Below are positions 23,246 through 34,644 of a stretch of 64,000 nt of DNA, in pieces. Both the position numbers and the translations under genes were made by a program. Location: assembly GCA_026119855.1 (NCBI GenBank), contig JAOWBW010000158.1, positions 866,976 to 930,975 of the forward strand. The letters are read 5' to 3'. Within the stretch, counting starts at the first letter, position 1. The number at the start of each line of letters is the position of its first letter. Origin of the DNA: Campanula takesimana. Lineage: Eukaryota > Streptophyta > Magnoliopsida > Asterales > Campanulaceae. Below the pieces are notes generated by a model. The model was not told the DNA's origin, did no database searches, and worked only from the letters and a program-made list of their open reading frames with translations.

Positions 23246-23539
23246 TCAAAAACTCAGAAAATCCCCATGGGAATCGCAGGTTTCGAGGAGGATGCAGGTT
23301 TCATGGCGGGCTTGTTGGAATGATTCCTTGATGAATTCGTTAATGGATTGAGAAATTAGGAGGCCTAATGCGAAGAACATGGGTTGAATTTCGCGACGGA
23401 AGAGAAAGTGAGAGAAGAAGCCGCAGAGGCTAATGAAGACGGGAACTAAGGAGATCCAGGCTAGGAAATTGCCCAGATGGTCTCCCTTTTGGTAACGAAC
23501 GTGGGTTAGTGTTATAGCTTTCGATGGCGGATTCGACAT
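23246..23539 (-). pseudogene. Captured LPP-gamma / dolichyldiphosphatase fragment
   Basis: From the ATG at 23539 the frame reads ITLTHVRY, GNFLAWISLVPVFISL, FFSHFLFRRE, LLISQSINEFIK, and CDSHG. This matches the N-terminal half of plant lipid phosphate phosphatase gamma (Arabidopsis LPP-gamma, At5g03080, from memory), an ER or plastid membrane enzyme that dephosphorylates dolichyl diphosphate or phosphatidate. The match ends at CDSHG, just before the WPSSHSQ catalytic motif, and then six foreign residues lead to a stop. Hydrophobic segments are visible at LAWISLVPVFISLCGFF and MFFALGLLISQ. The piece lacks the active site and should be inactive. It lies entirely between MULE TIRs. Confidence 0.88.
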
Positions 23540-24067
23540 GATTGAAGAGTGAAATTCAAAGTGTGGGAATGAAATTGAGTGATTTGGGATGATGGGTTGT
23601 GAACTCTGAATCACAAATGGTAAGAAATCAAGAAAAAAGATTGGGGTTTGTAGCTGATGATCGAAAAGTCGGAACCCAGATTTGAAATCAACTATGGTGG
23701 GTGTTGTGGTGGAATCGGTCGGCTACGGTGGGTATGGCGATGGAGTTTCAAAGTGGTGAAGAGAGGGTTGTGGAGTTTGAAAGTGGTGATGGTTGTAGTG
23801 GCTCCATGGTGGTGATGGTGGTTATAACCGGTGGAGTTAAGGTGGTTGCAGTTGGTGGTGGAGGATGGAAAGGGGATAGTTATGGAAGATGGAGAGTGGG
23901 CAGTTTTTTTTTTTTTTTTTTTTTTTTGTTTTTTTTTTTTGCATAAGATGAAATTTGGTGGGAATGATTTTATCTCTTTTTTTATTAAAAAAAAAACTTT
24001 AAGATATTGTGCAATTTTATTTTAACCCTTTAAATACACTATTATTTCCAAGTTAACTAAAAATATA

Positions 24068-24322
24068 CTCCGTCCGTCCCACTCGAATTATGATTTTTGG
24101 GTTGGGCACGGGGATTAAGGAAAAAGTGTTAGTGGAGTAAGTGTTGTGAGTATGAAAAGTGAAATAGGAGAGAGAAAGTGGGTAGAGAATAATGTGTGGA
24201 AAATTGTTGTGAGTGTGAATGTGAGTCCCATTAAATAAAACACTTCCATTTTTGGGTTGTCCTAATTCGAATAGGACACCCAAAGTGGAAATTTGTCCTA
24301 ATTCGACTGCGATCGTGAGAGT
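24068..24322. mobile_element. Stowaway-like MITE nested in the Pack-MULE
   Basis: It starts CTCCGTCCGTCCCACTCGAATTA and ends with a decayed inverse copy (CTAATTCGACTGCGATCGTGAGAG), with TA on both sides. It is related to the copy at 17649. Confidence 0.7.
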
Positions 24323-24906
24323 ATAAACTAATTCATTCATTGAAATTTGTAAAAATAAAATAAAGTTAAATGGAAAAATCGTAAATTATAAAACAAACTA
24401 TTTATCCAACTTCTTCAGTTTTTCTTGTTGCACAAAATTGGTGAACTAAAAAAAATATTTTATTGAATTTCTTTATTTAGAAAAAAGTTAAATTTTTGAA
24501 GATAATGAACTTATTTTTAAAAAAAATTTATTATTTTTGAAAAATAATGTATTTGAGTTTTTTTGTCTAGCTCTCACCTCAGTTTTAAAATATGTCATTT
24601 GACCCCCTTTAAAGAAATATCAACTTCAAACTACCCAATTTCGTTAGTCATGTGCTTGGCACATGCTTTTTAACTGAGTTTCTAACGAAATCCATCAAAA
24701 AGGCCTTAACTGGCGAGTTTTAAAAACATCAAGACCCGATTTGACAAAAATAACACATCAGGGTTCGCTTGGAAGGGTGGTATGGTACTTCAGGGTCTAA
24801 ATTGCAATTAACCCTTAAATAATACACTAAGATTATGGATTTTTTTATTAGTGGAAAATACAAGTGCATGTACATGGAGTAGTTCTACTTGTCTTCATAT
24901 AATTAA

Positions 24907-25614
24907 GGGATAATGACAGATTAGGGCCTGAACTGCAGGGGGTGCGTCTAAAAGGGGCTTGGGTTTTTTTTTCCGCTAGATCAGGGCTCAATATCTCAAA
25001 TTTTCGGCAGTTAAGGGCTTTTTGACGGAAATCGTTAGAAAAGTCAGTTAAATGCCATATGCCGAGCACGTGATCGTCAAAATGGATGGGTTTGTAATGA
25101 TATTAGTTTGTAAGGGTTTTAGTGAAATTTTTGAAACTCAAAAGGTTTAAAATGAAATAAATATTTTTTCTAAATAATCTAATAGATATATTAAATACAA
25201 AAGGTTTTAGATTATTTTCTAAATAATAAATTTAAATAAAGAAAATTATAACTAAATTTAAATTTTATTCTATGAACATAATAAATTACTTTTTACATTC
25301 ACCAAATTTAAAACAACATAAAGTAATTATCACTATTTACAATGGAAAACTTTTACTCCCTCTGTCCCTAAATGAGTGTCTATTTTTAAGAAATCTTTGT
25401 CCCTAAATGAGTGTCTTTTTGAACAAATAAAAATTTTTTTAGATAGTACATAATAGCTATATTAAATATCAAAGGATTTAGATTTTTTCTAAATAATAAA
25501 TTTAAAATAAAGAAAATTATAAATAAATTTCAATTTTATTCTATGAACATAATATAAATTACTTTTTACATTCACCAAATTTAAAACAACATAAAGTAAT
25601 TATCACTATTTACA

Positions 25615-25665
<51 letters not shown>

Positions 25666-26477
25666 CCATCAAATTTCATCTTTATAGAAAAAAAAAAAAA
25701 AAAAAAAAAGCTCCCCCTCCATCCTTCCTACTTCCAGCCTTTACCAACACCATCTCCTTTACAATCGCCATTGTTACCAGGAATAAATCCATCTTTTAAT
25801 CAAAATTCAGAAACAAAATCCAAAATTATGAACAAACCCATTCAACCTCGTTAATCTACTCTCTTCAATCTTCAACTCATCCCCCTCCTATCCTGCAATC
25901 CCTTTACTCCCTCCTTAAAATTTCATGTAACAAACCTAATGGAAACCAACCATTTTTCGACCAAACTATCCCGCAATCCCTAAATTATCCCAATTTCGGA
26001 GAAATCGTTGGACGGTGATGGAAGTTAGCTGAGGGGGTCGAGTTTGTGTCTACTGGAAATCATTGGGCGGAGGTGTGGCGAGGGTACGAGGGAGGGAAAC
26101 GGGTGTAAAGAGAGGAGTGGGTGGGAAGTGAAGGCCGTCGTTCTTGCCGTCGTTAGTGTGCCTGGGATAAATGAAGATGGAGGATGTAAAGGAATAATGT
26201 AGGTTTAGGTAAGGAGTTTCTATTTTAGTTGAAGTCCTTCAAATTATAAAATTTTCACTAAAGTCCTTCATTGCTAATATCAATTACAAATCCATCCATT
26301 TAGTCGATCACGTGCCATGCACATGGCACTTAACTGACTTTTCTAACGATTTTCGTCAAAAAGCCCTTAACTGCCGAAAATTTGAGATATTGAGCCCTGA
26401 TCTAGCAGAAGAAAAAAAAACCAGGCCCCTTTTAAACGCACCCCCCTGCAGTTCAGGCCCTAATCTGTCGTTAACCC
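24907..26477. mobile_element. Mutator-like element, 1.57 kb, TSD TATAATTAA
   Basis: The TIRs (about 230 bp) include GGGCCTGAACTGCAGGGGG at the left and its inverse at the right. TATAATTAA is exact at 24898-24906 and 26478-26486. The same TIR family bounds the element at 39161-40979. The interior (about 25710-26220) is more GC-rich and may be captured host DNA, but I could not identify it. Confidence 0.9.
25617..25662. repeat. (TA)n microsatellite
   Basis: This is a run of about 23 TA units inside the MULE, between AT-rich flanks. A partial MITE end (CTCCCTCTGTCCCTAAATGAG) lies at about 25357-25425. Confidence 0.9.
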
Positions 26478-26486
26478 TATAATTAA

Positions 26487-26906
26487 TGAAACTATATTAT
26501 TTATTTATTCATTTTAAAATGTAATAATACCTTTTTTGAGAAAAAATAATAATAATTAAGTGAAATATTTTGTTGTTTGTAGAACTAATCTCTCAGTTTT
26601 AAAATATCTTTCGCTTTAAACTTTTTCACACATATTAAAAAATATAATGAATGTTTGTTGAAAACACTCAATTGCCTTTAAAATAATTAAATTTTTTAGG
26701 TGAGTAAATGCTTGTACAAGAAATATTTCACAATCACTAATAAATATATAATAAGAGAAAAGAGAAAAAAAAATAGTGTAATGTCAAATTCTTTTAATAC
26801 AAATATTTACTTTTAATGCTACAAATATTTTAAAATTGAGAGAGTATATTATTAACCGGTTTTGTCATAAATAAGTATAAAGAAGCGGTTGTATGTATGT
26901 GTAATA
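26487..26906. other. Gene-free AT-rich spacer
   Basis: Only AT-rich sequence was seen, with a degraded MITE-like end (AAATATTTTAAAATTGAGAGAG) near 26823-26846. Confidence 0.4.
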
Positions 26907-27645
26907 CTCCTCCCGTCTCATTTTAAGAGTCAAAAATTTCCTAAAAGAGCGTCCTATTTTAATAGTCAAAATCCTAGAATGGAAAGTGAGTCTTACATGT
27001 CATACTCACAACAATTATCCACTAACTATTTGTTGGAGTAGAGATCCTAATAGGAGAAGAAAATGAGAAAAAAAAGGTGAAAAAAGGAAAATTCTGGCCA
27101 GGACAAATATTCGGCCGAATATGGGTACTCATGCGGCCGAATATTAGTGTTGTCAAAATTATGGATTTCTGACGTAAGAGGTATTCGGGCGAATATGCTT
27201 AGGCATGCAGCCGAATATGCACCTGGACGGGAAATTGATGTTTTTCAAGGTCTTTTCGGGAATTCTTTTCATTCTAGGTTTAGGACTTATTCTAGGTTGG
27301 CTATATAAGCAGGGTTCCGCCCCATAACTTATTGTAACTCCATATTTACATATTATAGTGCAAGATCCTGGCTTGGTAGTGCCCCAGACGTAGTCAAAAA
27401 TATTGACGAACTGGGTAAACAATTCTTTGTGTCTCTTTACTGTTTTTGCTTCTTTTATCGTTCTTGCTTGTTGGGTTTACGTGTTATATTCTTGCGATTT
27501 GTTTGGTTTGGAGGGTCTATACCACAACACTCTTCTCTACCCCACTTCCTCTCTCATATCCAACTATCAACACTCACAACACATTACCTTTTCCTTAATT
27601 ATTGAACCTACCCATTTTCTGACTCTTAAAATGAGACGGAGGGAG
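26907..27645. mobile_element. Stowaway-like MITE split by a copia solo LTR
   Basis: The ends CTCCTCCCGTCTCATTTTAAGAG and CTCTTAAAATGAGACGGAGGGAG are inverted copies flanked by TA. Positions 27031-27529 are a later LTR insertion; the remaining 235 bp is a normal MITE. Confidence 0.85.
27031..27529 (+). mobile_element. Copia solo LTR, 499 bp
   Basis: It begins TGTTGGAGTAG and ends CCACAACA. The flanks CTATT and CTCTT are a 4/5 match to a 5-bp TSD. A TATA box (GCTATATAAGCAGGG, about 27299-27313) and a following R/U5-like part (CTGGCTTGGTAGTGCCCCAG, GACGTAGTC) give the plus orientation. Upstream of the TATA are four CGGCCG-centred palindromes. No internal region is present. Confidence 0.85.
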
Positions 27646-27665
27646 TACGGTTGAAGAAGTGGTTG

Positions 27666-28783
27666 TAGGTGTGTCAGTGGTTCGGCTCGAACCGCGGTTC
27701 GAGACCGAACCGAACCAAACCGTATAGTTTGGTTCGGTTTTTACACACCAGTGGTTCAGCTACGATCTTGAAAATCAATAAACCGTGTGGTTCGGTTCAG
27801 CTCACGGTCTCACCACTGAAGTCGAACCAAACCGAGCTAAACCGAACTGTTCAAACCGAACCGGGGAACCGAACCCTAAACCGAACCAGGTAACTTGGAC
27901 CATTGATATTTTACCTATGTTAATTATCCACCGTTCATTTTAGGGAAACCTTATTTTTATTATTCAAGTTCAAGTTTCAATTCATTTAGTTCAGCCTTCA
28001 ACGGCGCTGCTCTACCTCTACGACTCTCGACAGTCGACTCCATTCTTCCTCTCCCCATCGTCTCCCTCTTCCTCCGCCTCCACCTTCCTCCGTCTCAAGC
28101 GTCTCAAGCGTCCCTGCTCTACGTCTCTCAAGTCACTCTCTGTTCCGGCTAGGTGCAAGTCGGAATCCTAAATGTGATCGATGTTTGCTTGACTATCGAT
28201 CTCACTTTTCTCGGTAATTCAATCTTGTTTATTCTGTTTATTTTGGTGATTTACAATTAAAGTTTCTTAATTTCTAACATTACTCTTCAATTCATTGTTT
28301 TTGGGTGATTTACAATTAAAGTTTCTTAATTTCTAACATTACTCTTCAATTCGTTGTTTTTGGGTGATTTACAATTAAAGTTTCTTAATTTCTAACATTA
28401 CTCTTCAATTCGTTGTTTTCTAGGGCTTGCAACTTTCAAACGATCTTCTGATTTCAGCCATGGATGTTGACAAGAACTGTAGTGTAAGATTTCTTCAACT
28501 TACAAACTTGTGATTGGCCATTGAAATTGTTACTGGTATTATTCTGCCTTCTGGTTCTGATCAATTTCTATACTTCTTGTTAATTTTGGCCATTGAACCG
28601 CAGTTCAGACGATATATCAAACCACGGTTTGAGCTGAACCGAACCGAACCATTGCAGTTTGGTTCAGTTCGGTTTGGAGTTGTTGGCGCTTCAGCTCGGT
28701 TTGAGATTTTGTCAAACCAATGACTAGCGGTTCGGTCTCTAAAACCGCTCAAACCGAGCTAAACCGAACCGTTTACACCCCTA
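27666..28783. mobile_element. Non-autonomous hAT element, 1.12 kb
   Basis: The ends TAGGTGTGTCAG and TTTACACCCCTA resemble the plant hAT TIR (TAGGGGTG). The 8-bp flanks AGTGGTTG and AGCAGTTG match at 6/8. Both subterminal regions are filled with AACCGAACC / GGTTCGGTT boxes in both orientations. The middle holds a CT-rich leader, three 59-bp tandem repeats, and a short ATG frame (from 28459) that ends at once; no transposase is left. Confidence 0.8.
28243..28425. repeat. Three 59-bp tandem repeats inside the hAT element
   Basis: AGTTTCTTAATTTCTAACAT starts at 28261, 28320 and 28379, an exact 59-bp period with only one or two differences between units. Confidence 0.9.
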
Positions 28784-30018
28784 AGCAGTTGTATGTATGT
28801 GTAATATGGTTGTACACTTTTTTTTTTTTTTTCGAAGGAAATATGGTTGTACACATTTATTTTTTTCGAAGGAAATATGGTTGTACACTTGATCAAGTAA
28901 AAGATAGGGATCTTAATTGTGTCAGGTGTTTGCACACGTACACACACATCCTCACTCACTTACTATGTGTAATAACGCAACCCTCCCTATCTGTGTAGGC
29001 TGTAACTAGCTATCTACAGTATGTCACTGAGTTAATTAGGAGAAGTAGGTTTTTATAGATTAGGGTTATAAAATGTCTTGATATTTGGACCCAAGCTTTT
29101 GCTAGTGCTTTCCATAAAATGCACCCAATTGCATGAATGCACCCCTCCATAAATTTTCATTGTCTAAAATATTTTAATTTTTCATAATATATGTCCACCT
29201 TTCTATTTACACGAAAATTAATAAATAGTTGAAATTATGTAAGTGTTATGAGTATGAAAAGTGAAGTAGAAAAGAGAAGGTGGGGTAGGGAGTAGTAAGT
29301 TAATTGGTGATTTGAGTAAGTTAAGTAAAGTATGAGAGAGAATGAGTGGGAGAAATAGTAAAAATTCTTTACTAATTTTGAAAATGAACATATACTCTTG
29401 GACGGACTTAAAATGTAAGATAAACATATCCTCTGCGACGGAAGTAGTAACTTTTTTTAATTAGTAACTAAATCAATTTGATAGAAATGTGTGTTTCATC
29501 CCAAAGTTATATTGGTCACACTATCAGCACATGTGAAATTTTATTAAGCGAGAATTTTAACTGCATTTCTTTGGTTTAAGTATGTTATTTGTTTTGTAGG
29601 CCCGGTTTGTTGTTGTGATTTTAAATTGATACTTAATTGAATTTATTTGCAGGTTTACAATTGCCTCTGATGCCTCAGGAAAAGACCTTCAGGTGGGCTT
29701 GAAATTTGGGTGAAAATGCATGACTTCACCAAATCATGATATACCAGTTCAAGGGGCCGGGGAAAGGGTTTGAAGCAAACAAGCAAAGGTGGGGGAGGAG
29801 GGTTTGTAATTGATACTAGACATGCCTGGAGTTGAGGACAATGGGGCGAAGATTTAAGGAAGTTCATTTTGGATATGAAAATTGAACAGTGTGTATGTGA
29901 GATGGCTATGTATTTTTGGGTGTCTTTTTTTTTTTTTTTTTTTTTTTTTGTTTCCTGGATAGCCATTAACTATGGCTATGGCTGTGCGTATATGGTGTGT
30001 TAAGAATTAACTATGGCT
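28784..30018. other. Gene-free stretch with short tandem repeats
   Basis: GGAAATATGGTTGTACAC-type units with T-runs repeat about three times at 28803-28890. The rest is AT-rich. An exon-like piece (29653-29691, between TTTGCAG and GTGGGC, frame FTIASDASGKDLQ) may be gene-derived but is too short to assign. A T-run lies at 29927-29949. Confidence 0.45.
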
Positions 30019-31279
30019 ATGTCAGGTTGACATCAACAACGCCTTTCTTCAAGGCACTCTCCACGAAGATGTTTATATGTCCCAACCACCCGATTTTGTT
30101 GACTCTACTCACCTCACTCATGTCTGTAAGCTTCGCCAAGCTCTTTATGGGCTTAAGCAAGCTCCTCGGGCTTGGTACGCTGAGCTCAAATCCTACCTTC
30201 TCTCTCTCGGTTTTCGAAATTGTGTCTCTTATTCTTCTGTATTTACCCTCATCCAACATGGTTCGGTTATCTATCTTCTTGTCTATGTTGACGATATTGT
30301 TGTCACCGGGTCTCATCTCTCTCATCTTAATTCCTTCATCTCTACTCTCGCCTCTCGTTTTTCTCTTAAAGATTTGGGCAACCTCTCCTACTTCCTTGGT
30401 GTTGAGGTCATTCCTCACTCCAACGGCATCACTCTTAGTCAACATAAATATATCCAGGATCTTCTCCAGCGTGCTCACATGGACGCTGCCAAACCCGTTC
30501 CCACCCCTCTTTCCAACACTCCGCTCTTACTTCAGTCTGGAACTCCTCTTTCTGAACCTACTCACTACCGTGCCCTAGTAGGTGCCCTTCAATATCTTTC
30601 TCTTACTCGTCCCGATTTGTCCTATGCTGTGAACAAACTTTCTCAATTCATGCACTGTCCTACGGATGAACACTGGGGAGCTCTTAAACGAGTTCTTCGC
30701 TACCTTGTTGGCACCTCCACCCATGGTCTTCTCCTCTGCCGTGACTCACCTCCTGTCCTTCACGCCTTCACAGACGCTGACTGGGCAGGAAATCGTGATG
30801 ACTTCACCTCCACCACTGGGTATATTGTTTATCTTGGGAAGAATCCTATCTCTTGGAGCTCCCGTAAGCAACGTACCCTCGCACGCTCCTCTACCGAGGC
30901 AGAGTATCGTGCCATTGCTGCTACTACTGCTGAAATCTTATGGGTTCAGAATTTATTGAAAGAACTTCGTGTCCCTATCTCTCAGATTCCTACAGTCTAT
31001 TGTGATAATATGGGAGCTACATATGTCGCTGCAAATCCGCGTTTCCATTCTCGTATGAAGCATCTCGGCTTGGATTACCACTTTGTTCGTGAACATGTTC
31101 AACGACAGGAACTCCGGGTCACTCATATTTCCGGAAACGATCAACTTGCTGATGCATTAACAAAGCCTCTTGCGCGCACACGGTTTCATAATCTTATGTC
31201 CAAGATTGGCCTCACGTCCCGATCGTCCATCTTGCGGGGGCATGATAGAGATAAAGATGATCACAATATACATTCCTAA
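30019..31279 (+). pseudogene. 5'-truncated copia pol: reverse transcriptase and RNase H
   Basis: The open frame starts abruptly at about 30023 (QVDINNAFLQG) with no start codon and runs without a stop to 31279. RT motifs are LYGLKQAPRAWY and the catalytic YVDDIVVTG. RNase H follows with FTDADWAGN, SSTEAEYRA, YCDNMGA and GNDQLADALTKPL. Gag, protease, integrase and the 5' part of RT are missing. The uninterrupted 419-codon frame suggests it is not very old. The lineage is a typical plant copia; I do not assign it further. The 3' LTR follows directly. Confidence 0.92.
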
Positions 31280-31450
31280 TCTACTCATTGTACATATCAA
31301 TTATTATTCTCTGTAATCTTTTATTTTCAGTATTTATCTTTTCCTTATTTGTATTTGCTTGGAGTCTAAGATACATTAGGGTTTGTAATTGTATATATAC
31401 TTTGAGATGTGAATAATACAATCAAGTTTCTCTTCATATCTTTTCTATAA
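31231..31450 (+). repeat. Polypurine tract and 3' LTR start of the truncated copia
   Basis: A GCGGGGGCA tract (31234-31242) precedes TGATAGAG at 31243, the likely LTR start. A TATA-like TGTATATATACTTTG lies near 31390. The right end was not found with certainty; it lies near 31450. Confidence 0.6.
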
Positions 31451-31454
31451 CCAC

Positions 31455-31620
31455 TGCCACTGCCGCAATTGGTTCAGTTACATGGACGAATACGGTTCAA
31501 AGTGTGAGAATCCCATTTGCAACTATTTGGCATCAACACTCATCTGCAGCTCTGATTTGCTCAGTTATGATAATGAGCATGTTGTTGGGCACGCTGAGTG
31601 CATTGGGTAATGTCCTTTAG
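31455..31620 (+). pseudogene. Unidentified exon-like fragment, hydrophobic C-terminus
   Basis: One frame reads TATAAIGSVTWTNTVQ, then IPFATIWHQHSSAALICS, then a hydrophobic segment MIMSMLLGTLSALGNVL and a TAG stop. It looks like the last exon of a small membrane protein gene (the final helix would span the membrane). I do not recognise the family. It lies between a copia LTR and a Helitron 3' end, so it may be a captured gene piece. Confidence 0.35.
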
Positions 31621-31879
31621 GAGGATGTGTGCTATTTAATTTTAATTAAAGAATATTTCAAATTGTTATTTTTAGTATTGGCTGCGAAATTTGGTTCTTG
31701 ATGTCGCCCACAGCCGCGAAGCTGGTGGTATTAGCGGTGTTAGCGTTAACAAAATCTAACAAATCACCATGTAACTAACTTTCGTTATACTTTTAACGAA
31801 ATTTCGAATGAAGATATGATATTTCGAAATTGAAAAATGTAATAAAAAAAAAAATATGAGTAGGGAGGTGTGAAATTGG

Positions 31880-31920
31880 TTATACTATCACCGTGCCATC
31901 GGCACGGGTATAAGTACTAG
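31880..31920 (+). mobile_element. Helitron 3' terminus
   Basis: A GC-rich hairpin (CCGTGCC-atc-GGCACGG, 31891-31907) is followed 9 bp later by CTAG (31917-31920) and a T. This is the known form of Helitron 3' ends (hairpin, CTRR, insertion before T). The 5' end (TC) could not be placed, so the extent of the element to the left is unknown. Confidence 0.7.
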
Positions 31921-32146
31921 TCAATATCAATTTACCATCTTTATAAAATTTCGAATTTGTTATTAATAAATAATTAGTGATTTACAATCATTTTTTAAGA
32001 AATTATTAAATTGACATTAATTTTTTTTTTTATCAAAATTTACTTGATTAACTAACGTGATCAATATAAATAAGTCAGAAAGAAAATTAAATATGGTGTA
32101 TCTGTTTCCTCTTTTCGGACAATATAACGTACTACCGTCTCATCTT

Positions 32147-33188
32147 TGTTGAGGAATTATAGAGATCTCCTCATCCACTAGCTCATACTAGCAGTCATCA
32201 ACATAGAAGAATAATTCAACACATGAAATAGTAATATGAAAGAATGAGAACACCATGAATTTGTTCACCCGGTTCACCACCCCTTGTGGCTACATCCGGA
32301 GGCTCCAAGCCAGTAAATCACTATAATAATATGTCGATTGTTACGATTTACACATACACTCACACAAATCTAGTATTTCTACTCTCCAATAACAATCTCA
32401 CCACATATATTATATCTCCCCTCAAGAATACACAAACAACACGGTCATGGTCGAGTAGTAGGATCACCCCCTCCATGGCTCTCCTAGGCCCCCCGGCTCC
32501 CTCTTAGACATTATTTTGTGCTCTCTCTTGATATCCTAACTTTCTCCTACACAAAGTAAATACAAAATATTATGGTGTCGTCACAATATATTTATAGGGA
32601 TACAAAACTTAATCATGATCAAAAATTAATTACCCGGAGTCTCTGAGACAGAAGGAGTATAATACTTTTTCTCCAGGTATTATTCACGTGGCTTTAGGAA
32701 ACTTTGATGAGATAAGAAAACCAATTCCTTTACTAATCTTGGACTCCACTCCACGTTAGTTTGCAAAAGCCGCCTGCCTCCCCAATAGAGTGGGCGGTCG
32801 TCCACTCTTCTTGTGCGGACGCCCACTCTTGCAGATTATACCCCAATTCTCCTCTGATAAAGCGGGCGGTCGCCTGCCCCTTTATAGGTGGCCGCTCACT
32901 CCTTCTGGCTATCTGTTTCTGCTTCTTCTCCATTGTTGGTTTTGATCTTCTCCTTAGTTTTGGCTCCAATCCCTACCATCTTTCCATCAAGTTGGGTGGA
33001 TTTGGAACTGATTATAGTGAAAATCTGGGGGGAACGCATTTTCCTAGTGATTAAGAAAAACATGTTTTTAAACGCGCAGTGATATTTTTGTAAATAAAGA
33101 GAACTTCGCACGCGGTGGGATTTTTGTAAATAATTGAAACGTCGCGCGCACTGGGAGTCAAAGCCGTGACTTGAGCTCATGGCCAACA
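32147..33188 (-). mobile_element. Copia-type LTR in reverse orientation (probably solo)
   Basis: Read on the minus strand it begins TGTTGGCCATG and ends TTCCTCAACA. It has CG-rich hairpins (about 32760-32905), then a TATA box (CCTATAAATATA, about 32586-32598), then an R/U5-like part with CTGGCTTGGAGCC and GGATGTAGCC. The order is the same as in the LTR at 27031-27529. The flanking 5-mers (ATCTT / AACCT) match poorly, so the borders are provisional. Confidence 0.6.
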
Positions 33189-33360
33189 AACCTTCTCTAT
33201 TTGTTGGATAATTTTGGAAATTTAATGATTTTCACTTAATAAAATTATAAATGAGACAAGTTTTGGAACGATAAATAAGAATGACACATTTTAAGAAGGA
33301 CGGAGTGTTGGGTGCAACCTAATGTCCCATATAGGCAATGGAGGAAATATTTGTCAGATA

Positions 33361-33538
33361 CTTCCTTTGTCCCAAAATGATCTTTTTATTTGTCATTTTT
33401 CATTGTCCCAAAAAGTTCTTTCTATTTTAATAATTTAGGCTTAAATGTGCATACACACAACAAGGCTAGTGAAGCAAGTCTTCATATCTTTAAAAAGTTT
33501 GAATAGTCAAACGTAAAGATCATTTGAGACGGAATGAG
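33361..33538. mobile_element. Stowaway-like MITE, family A
   Basis: It starts CTTCCTTTGTCCCAAAATGATC and ends GATCATTTGAGACGGAATGAG, with TA at both sides. The interior (GGCTAGTGAAGCAAGTCTTC) matches the other family A copies. Confidence 0.8.
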
Positions 33539-34465
33539 TATATAAGAGCACCCATACACTTGTTGAGATGCCCAGAAACAAATACGTTAGTATAATTTTG
33601 GTGAAAATAAATAGAAAGTGGAGGTATGGTACTGTAAGTGTTTGAAGTTAATAATGATGGGCATGAACTTACTATAGAGCACATGTAAAGCGGCGCAATT
33701 CAGAAGTTAGGGACCACAAATTGTCCTCTCCATTTGTGACATTTCACATTATACTTTTACCTCTTACCTCTGTCTCAGCTCAATGTGCTGTTTGATTTTT
33801 GTGGTCAACTTGATTGAACTTTGACCTTAATTTTATGAAAATCTATATATCTCTATGAAATTTTGAAAGATGTTATGGATATTATTCCTAACAATAAAAC
33901 AATAACAACATTTAAAATTGTATAATAATAGCTAGATTTTCACAAAATAATGGTCAAAATTCGAATGAATTGACCACATAAACAGTAAATGTGCACATTG
34001 AGCTGGAACGGAGTTAGTATTACTTTTACTATACAGGCTGGGGACCTTCCTTCCCATTTCCCTCGTCTCCTTCAAATAACGGGGCTCAATCCCTTTTCAT
34101 ATCTTAAGACATCTTAAAAAAGGAAGTGTGATGTCAGTCTTAATAATAAAGTATAACCATTAAATCATTTGTGTTACACGATAAGGTGACACAAAAAATA
34201 GTATTGAGAGTTGGCCTCTCAACTTTGATAGATAGATAGTGTTAAGCGCTTCCATGAAAACCACAATTCGCCACATGTTTCTCTTTTAAAATTTAAGATC
34301 AAGATTTATCATTTTCAAGGGTCTTGCAACTACCCATTACTTTGTTAATAGTACTATAGAAACAAAGAATTAAATAAATTTGTTTTGGAGAGTGGAATGA
34401 TTAATTAAGATATATTTAATGTGTTTTGATGTAAGAGAAAACAAAACAAGCTGAAATGACTTATA

Positions 34466-34644
34466 CTCCCTCTGTCTCAAAATGATCTTCACGTTTGATT
34501 ATTCAAACTTTTTAAGAATATGACCACTTACTTCACTAGCCATGTTTTGTTTAGGCACTTTTAAGCTTAAATTGTAAAAATGTGAATAACTTTTTGGGAC
34601 AACGAAAAATGGTAAATGAGTAGATCATTTTGAGACGGAGGGAG
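34466..34644. mobile_element. Stowaway-like MITE, family A
   Basis: It has TIRs CTCCCTCTGTCTCAAAATGATC and GATCATTTTGAGACGGAGGGAG and is flanked by TA. It is inverted relative to 33361 in its interior (TTCACTAGCCATGTTTTG). Confidence 0.88.

Larger units (their letters stand above)
22779..24814 (-). mobile_element. Pack-MULE (Mutator-like), 2.04 kb, TSD TTAAATAAT
   Basis: The TIRs are long (about 200 bp): the left end GAGTTAATTGCAATTTAGAC is matched by the inverse of the right end. The 9-bp duplication TTAAATAAT is exact (22770-22778 and 24815-24823), as expected of Mutator-like elements. The interior carries a fragment of a dolichyldiphosphatase gene (23246-23539, minus strand), a nested MITE and long T runs (about 23905-23940). 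No MULE transposase is present, so it is non-autonomous. Confidence 0.92.
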
